From the NCBI GenBank assembly GCA_017431185.1, contig JAFRLP010000094.1:1-9640 (forward strand): a stretch of DNA of 9,640 nucleotides, read 5' to 3'. The position numbers and the translations under genes were made by a program. Shown piece by piece: positions 6,363-9,640 of the stretch. Each line of letters starts with the position of its first letter. Position 1 is the stretch's first letter. The notes under the pieces are model-generated. The model saw only the letters and a list, made by a program, of their open reading frames with translations, had not been told where the DNA came from and did no database searches. The DNA comes from Victivallales bacterium (GTDB lineage: Bacteria; Verrucomicrobiota; Lentisphaeria; Oligosphaerales; Oligosphaeraceae).

Positions 6363-8408
6363 TCATTCCAGAAGGCAGAATTCCGCGTCCTGAATCTCAT
6401 CGAAATGGAGAGTGAGGCGGCCGTCGGCATCTGGTCGAACAGGGATTTCCGTGTCATTGGAGATGCGAGTGATGCGGGATACTGGGAACCATGGGTGGAT
6501 GGTCAGTTCGACGTCGTGAAGGGGGATGGGCGGGAGTTCCTCCTGGGCATTGACCAGGCAAAGCAGGTGACGACGGCCATCCGCTGATGTCAGCAAGGTC
6601 AGTTCGCAGGTGGGCGGGAGGTGGCTCGCCCCGGTCACGAACAGAGGCAGATGTTCGGCCAGCAACCTGGCGCCGAATTCCCGTTGGGCATGTTGACGGA
6701 GGCGAAACGTTGGAGTCGCCAGCCATACGCACTGGCCATTCCCATGGCGGTTGACGGTCAAGCCCGGAAAATCCGTGACCTGCCCGGGCGGGTCGGAATG
6801 GATGGAGGCGTAGCGGTTCGGGTCCTGCACCGGAAAATCAGGGAAGGCCAGAAGGGATTTCACCTGGGTCTGCGGCCTGGGTTTGGTCAGTGGGACTGCC
6901 CCGCGGGAAAGCACGTGTTCTATGGGGGGATTGGCAGGCAGGGACGCCAGATAAGTCACTTCACCTGAATATTTCCCCGTGAAATCCACGCCCAGCAGGT
7001 CGGCAAGTTGGAAATTGCCATCCGACTGCCCATCCATGCCGCGCAGGGAAGTGTCGCCGGTCGTCAGGAGCGTGCCTCCCCTGGCGACGAAGGCGCGAAG
7101 TTTGTCGCACTGGGTGTCGGACAGGTAGGTGGCCTGGATGACGATGACCGCCTGGAAATTCGCCAGGTCATCGTCTGGGTGGATGGCGCGCCATGGAATA
7201 TGCATTCTGGTGAGGAGTTCGCCTAGTCCGAGCAGTTCGTCCAGCACGGCGTTTTCCCGTGCGGCCATATTGTCGGCGGTGCCGTGGTCAAGTCTGTCCA
7301 GCGGAAGACCGTTCAGCCGCTTATCGACAAGGGACTCTGGGTAGAACATCAGGCCAACCTGCGATTCCAGCCGGAAATGACCTTCGCCGACCACACGGCG
7401 GAAGGGGGCGAGACGCTGATTTAGGGTCTTCAGGCGATGGTAGAAGCGCTCATGGAGCCGTCCGTCCGGGTCGATGGCGTCAATGAAGAGACTGGCTCCG
7501 CCATTGGCGATGGTGGTGAGTGCGCTGATGGCGAGTTCCGCGTCGCTTTTGTCGGATGTGTGGTCGCGCAAGGATACGCATCGGGAGGTCATGTACTCGA
7601 AAGGCGGGTGTCTTGTGAAGGCGTTCAAAACCTTGGCCGTGACCCGTTGTCGATGGAAATCGCCGTAGAAGTCGCCGGACGCATAGTCCGAGCACGCGGC
7701 GATTTTGGCGGTCTGCCCCAGAAGCCAGCCATGCATGATGGGGGAGAACTGGTGGCATACCGGCAGTTCCGGCTTGCAGCGCTTGACGCACTGGGTCAGT
7801 CCTTCCGCGAACTCCGCCAGGCTTTGTTCACGGAAACGCTGGAAGGATAGCCATTCCGGGGAGTTCCAGTCTATGCGCTTTGGCAGCGGGCGTCCGTATT
7901 TTTGCCGGCAGGCAGGGCAGACGCAGACGGCGGGCCAGAAGGTCATGTCGATGAATAGCCCGTCCAGGTCATATTGAAGGATTTCACGGAGTTGACCTTG
8001 AAAGAAAAGCGTTGACTGTGGATTGTTGGGGCAGCAGTGGAGATAGCGTCCGTCACGGGTATTGCCCAGGGGGTCAATCACGGTGGATTCGGGAAAACGC
8101 CTGGCGCAGTCATTGTGGTAGATGACCGTGTAATAGGCTATGGTCGGGATGCCTGCCTTTCGCAGCCCCGCGACAGTCTCCCCGAAGGCGTCGCGTCCTT
8201 TCAGCCCCGTGTGCCGGTGGCCAATCCGGGTCGGGTAGTAGCAGTTTCCGTTGTGGTCGCAGGCGTACACCATGGCCGCCTCCACTCCCGAGAGTTTCGT
8301 GAGCCGCACCTGCTCTTCGGGGGAGAACCGGCTCATGTATTCGGGGCGCAAGTCCGTGATGTGGCTGTCAACGAGCAGCCGGGAATAGCAGTCAAACAAT
8401 CTTCTCAT
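6363..8408 (-). CDS. GHL6-like glycoside hydrolase with beta-galactosidase-trimerisation-like domain
   Basis: 681 residues from the ATG at 8408. The frame extends to 8504, but the extension crosses the predicted promoter, so 8408 is preferred; no Shine-Dalgarno sequence is visible. The N-terminal half looks like a TIM barrel of the hypothetical glycosyl hydrolase 6 / alpha-amylase-like type: YACDHNGNCYYPT near 48-60, LDGLFIDM with D149 and D154, and a cysteine cluster CVCPACRQKYG with C162, C164 and C167. Residues from about 350 to 520 match the glutamine-amidotransferase-like fold of the beta-galactosidase trimerisation domain (LMFYPES, then LSDTQCDKLRAFVARGGTLL). A beta-rich tail ends the protein. 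No signal peptide, so probably cytoplasmic and acting on imported oligosaccharides. First gene of the operon, divergent from the AraC-type regulator. Linkage specificity is unknown; fucose- or galactose-containing substrates are possible but unsupported. Confidence 0.82.
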   Translation of the reverse strand: MRRLFDCYSRLLVDSHITDLRPEYMSRFSPEEQVRLTKLSGVEAAMVYACDHNGNCYYPTRIGHRHTGLKGRDAFGETVAGLRKAGIPTIAYYTVIYHNDCARRFPESTVIDPLGNTRDGRYLHCCPNNPQSTLFFQGQLREILQYDLDGLFIDMTFWPAVCVCPACRQKYGRPLPKRIDWNSPEWLSFQRFREQSLAEFAEGLTQCVKRCKPELPVCHQFSPIMHGWLLGQTAKIAACSDYASGDFYGDFHRQRVTAKVLNAFTRHPPFEYMTSRCVSLRDHTSDKSDAELAISALTTIANGGASLFIDAIDPDGRLHERFYHRLKTLNQRLAPFRRVVGEGHFRLESQVGLMFYPESLVDKRLNGLPLDRLDHGTADNMAARENAVLDELLGLGELLTRMHIPWRAIHPDDDLANFQAVIVIQATYLSDTQCDKLRAFVARGGTLLTTGDTSLRGMDGQSDGNFQLADLLGVDFTGKYSGEVTYLASLPANPPIEHVLSRGAVPLTKPRPQTQVKSLLAFPDFPVQDPNRYASIHSDPPGQVTDFPGLTVNRHGNGQCVWLATPTFRLRQHAQREFGARLLAEHLPLFVTGASHLPPTCELTLLTSADGRRHLLCLVNAQEELPPIPLHDVELTIHPWFPVSRITRISNDTEIPVRPDADGRLTLHFDEIQDAEFCLLE

Positions 8409-8436
8409 AAAACCGGGTTCTTTGTTGTCATTGCCT

Positions 8437-8465
8437 TTGCAACTTGCCAGTCGCTTGGTTATATT
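8437..8465 (+). promoter_or_regulatory. Predicted promoter of the AraC-type regulator
   Basis: TTGCAA (8437-8442), a 17-nt spacer and TATATT (8460-8465) match the sigma70 consensus at 4 of 6 and 5 of 6 positions. Its -10 box overlaps the -10 box of the opposing operon promoter (8463-8468), so the two cannot be occupied by polymerase together. Alternative -10 hexamers (TATTAT at 8462) exist in the same AT-rich stretch with longer spacing. Confidence 0.45.
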
Positions 8466-8491
8466 ATACCTCAAATCCACAGGAAACGCAA
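8463..8491 (-). promoter_or_regulatory. Predicted sigma70-type promoter of the four-gene operon
   Basis: On the minus strand TTGCGT (8491-8486) is separated by exactly 17 nt from a consensus TATAAT (8468-8463). Transcription would begin near 8456, leaving a leader of about 47 nt before the ATG at 8408. The weak -35 box (TTG matches, the rest diverges) is typical of a promoter that needs an activator. This placement also rules out the longer reading of the GHL6-like gene that starts at 8504. Confidence 0.65.
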
Positions 8492-8514
8492 TGGATAATT
8501 TCAATCATTCATAG
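8491..8514 (+). CDS. Possible 7-codon leader peptide upstream of the regulator
   Basis: An ATG at 8491 is preceded by AGGA at 8481-8484 with a 6-nt gap, the best ribosome-binding site in the leader. It opens a seven-codon frame, MDNFNHS, ending in TAG at 8512-8514, 19 nt before the regulator's ATG and in another frame. It may be a translated upstream ORF that tunes translation of the regulator, or a chance occurrence. The sequence shows no run of a single amino acid typical of attenuation. Confidence 0.3.
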   Translation: MDNFNHS

Positions 8515-8529
8515 CACAAACCAATCATT
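8502..8529 (+). promoter_or_regulatory. Candidate AraC-type operator: direct repeat CAATCATT x2
   Basis: CAATCATT occurs at 8502-8509 and again at 8522-8529, a period of 20 nt, about two helical turns. AraC-family proteins carry two helix-turn-helix motifs and commonly bind direct repeats with about this spacing, next to the -35 box of the target promoter. Here the repeat starts 11 nt upstream of the operon's -35 box, and it lies downstream of the regulator's own start site, where binding could repress the regulator gene. Only 8 nt are shared, so chance is not excluded. Confidence 0.35.
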
Positions 8530-8533
8530 GAAG

Positions 8534-9415
8534 ATGCAATACGGCAGAGAGGAATTGCATATTCGCACGGGGGCGTTCTGGAGCGGTGACTGCCCTGGCG
8601 GCTGGGTTGAGGCAAACCGAAAACTATACGATTACGAGTTGGTCTATTTTTCCCGTGGCAGTTGCCGGGTTTCCGCGGAGAGGATGACATTCGACTGCGG
8701 GGAGGGGGACGTGCTGGTCATACCTCCCTCGCATGAACACTGTTCAATGACGGTGGAAGGCTGCACGCGGTGGTGCATCCATTTCGACTGGTTTGGCACC
8801 TGTCCGCTCTATGCCACGGAAACGCTTCCCTTTGTATATCTGGACGGGGATGCGACATTTGACCAGGCGCAGGCCGCCCGCGCGTATCCTGGCGCGTCCC
8901 CCCGGTTCCCCGCGTTGTTTCATTTTGAGCGGCAGCAGTCTGCCATGCTTCTGTCATGGATGCGCCAGTTCTTCGGCACGGCGACCGAGAGCCTGGGGGA
9001 CTCCCTGACCCGCCAGGGGGTGTTCTTGCAGATCCTTGGTCTGGTTCTGGAGCATGAAAACCGTTTCGTCAACCACTTTTCCAAAGGCAGCCATTTTCTT
9101 CAGGCAAAGCGGTATTTGGACAAGCATTTCGCCCGGCCAATGCTGCAAATGCGGGAGGTGGCCGCCTCGCTGCTCATAACCCCGAACCACCTCAACAAAC
9201 TGTTCCGGTAGAATCTGGGGTGTTCCGTGCAGGATTACCTGATGAACCGCCGTATGGACAAGGCAGTGCGGCTGTTGAGGGAGGGAGAACTCTCTGTCGG
9301 ACAAGTGGCGGATGCCTGCGGATACGCAGGAGCCAACTATTTCATCCGCCAATTCCGGAAAAAGAATGGGGTCACTCCGCAGGCTTTCCGGCAGAATGCC
9401 CTTTCCGGCGCCTGA
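8534..9415 (+). pseudogene. AraC/XylS-family regulator interrupted by an in-frame TAG
   Basis: Read through, the frame encodes 293 residues; codon 226 (9209-9211) is TAG. The N-terminus is an AraC-type cupin sensing domain (YELVYFSRGSCRV, then GDVLVIPPSHEHCS near 59-71). The DNA-binding domain begins near residue 190. The first helix-turn-helix (MREVAASLLITPNHLNKLFR, 206-225) is followed at once by the stop. The same frame then continues without shift into the linker helix and the second helix-turn-helix (VGQVADACGYAGANYFIRQF, 255-274; then TPQAFR) and ends at TGA. Relatives usually have Lys, Arg or Gln at the interrupted position, so one base change (AAG or CAG to TAG) explains it. Without readthrough a 225-residue product lacks half the DNA-binding domain. 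The start at 8534 (ATG) is preferred to a TTG at 8444 that lies upstream of the predicted promoter. It is divergent from the sugar operon and presumably its activator. Confidence 0.85.
9209..9211 (+). other. In-frame amber codon within the helix-turn-helix domain
   Basis: The context is CTG TTC CGG TAG AAT CTG GGG. Coding potential and family similarity continue unchanged on the far side for 67 residues. The four intact genes here and the restored regulator frame end in TAA, TAA, TGA, TGA and TGA, so TAG is not the final stop of any gene of recognised family in this window. Confidence 0.9.
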
Positions 9416-9507
9416 TTTTTGTGTCCAGAACCCTCACCTGCTTTGACGTGTGTAGCCTCAGATTCGCCGCAAGTGTACGATTTGCCAGGCGTGAGACCCC
9501 AACCTGC

Positions 9508-9531
9508 CCGCGAGGCCTTTAGGCCTCGCGG
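9508..9531. repeat. Perfect 10-bp hairpin with TTTA loop (REP-like)
   Basis: CCGCGAGGCC and GGCCTCGCGG flank TTTA. Weaker outer pairings are possible: CCAGGC (9485-9490) with GCCTGG (9541-9546), or AGACCCC (9494-9500) with GGGG-T-TCT (9545-9552). No T-run follows, so it is a poor intrinsic terminator. It may act as a transcript 3'-end stabiliser or be a repetitive extragenic palindrome; it adjoins the repeat at 9545-9592. Confidence 0.65.
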
Positions 9532-9544
9532 ATTGAAGTGGCCT

Positions 9545-9592
9545 GGGGTTCTGAATAGTTACCACAGATTTTCACGTCATAAAATCACCCTA
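9545..9592 (+). repeat. Composite dispersed repeat, copy B
   Basis: This unit joins GGGG-T-TCTGAATAGTTAC (9545-9562) directly to CACAGATTTTCACG (9563-9576) and a tail ending CACCCTAA (9585-9592). Both modules recur at the left end of the window, at 370-386 in the same orientation and at 106-137 in the opposite orientation. The exact shared cores are 13 and 14 nt. Confidence 0.6.
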
Positions 9593-9618
9593 ATATCATA
9601 GGTCGTTATTCTGTTTCC

Positions 9619-9633
9619 CTTGCTCAAAGCAAG
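9619..9633. repeat. Short 6-bp hairpin
   Basis: CTTGCT and AGCAAG flank the loop CAA. It lies at the window edge; whether a T-run or a gene follows cannot be seen. Confidence 0.3.
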
Positions 9634-9640
9634 TGTTCCA

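Larger units (their letters stand above)
9416..9640. other. Gene-free right flank
   Basis: No open frame here has recognisable similarity. It holds a perfect hairpin (9508-9531), a composite repeat (9545-9592) and a short hairpin CTTGCT-CAA-AGCAAG (9619-9633). The regulator's stop codon is followed directly by TTTTT, but no stem precedes it, so no intrinsic terminator can be called. Confidence 0.65.

Noticed and set aside
8444..8533. Longer N-terminus for the AraC-type regulator (TTG start)
   Set aside because: It would begin upstream of the predicted promoter's -10 box and adds residues without family similarity; the ATG at 8534 starts right where family-like sequence begins.
9212..9415. 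Separate small DNA-binding protein downstream of the amber codon
   Set aside because: The sequence is the natural continuation of the regulator's domain in the same frame. An internal start at 9227 (GTG) has no clear ribosome-binding site, and the product would be only half of an AraC DNA-binding domain.

Overview
The window looks like a carbohydrate-degradation locus from a bacterium of the PVC group, most likely Lentisphaerota (Victivallis-like). This placement is inferred from protein character only: a class III-type prepilin start ([12 protein letters not shown], then [16 protein letters not shown]), a C-terminal H-X9-DG motif, a hypothetical-glycosyl-hydrolase/beta-galactosidase-trimerisation-like enzyme, and a very large secreted LamG + CBM9-like + GH123-like (DUF6067-type) protein. 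No rRNA or tRNA gene is present to confirm it.

Layout: positions 1-382 hold no gene but are rich in inverted repeats, including a nested, MITE-like palindrome at 150-369. Positions 383-8408 carry four minus-strand genes in one apparent operon, transcribed from right to left: a cytoplasmic GHL6-like glycoside hydrolase (6363-8408), a mannose-6-phosphate-isomerase-like cupin enzyme (5072-6307), an H-X9-DG pseudopilin (4339-5016) and a 1309-residue exported glycosidase-like protein (383-4312). The gaps are 55, 55 and 26 nt, with no promoter or terminator evident inside. Positions 8409-8533 form a divergent control region. In it a good sigma70-type promoter for the operon and a second one for the regulator share overlapping -10 sequences, and an 8-nt direct repeat spaced 20 nt lies where an AraC-type activator would be expected to bind. 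Positions 8534-9415 encode an AraC/XylS-family regulator interrupted by an in-frame amber codon inside its DNA-binding domain. Positions 9416-9640 have no gene but contain a perfect 10-bp hairpin and a second, inverted copy of repeat motifs also found at the left end.

Working model (inference): the regulator senses a sugar through its cupin-like N-terminus and activates the operon. The large exported protein binds and attacks a glycan outside the cytoplasm. The pseudopilin may belong to a type II secretion/pilus-like apparatus associated with the surface. The cytoplasmic hydrolase and the isomerase-like enzyme then process the imported oligosaccharide or sugar. The substrate cannot be read from the sequence. 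The amber codon raises the question of whether regulation is currently intact in this strain.
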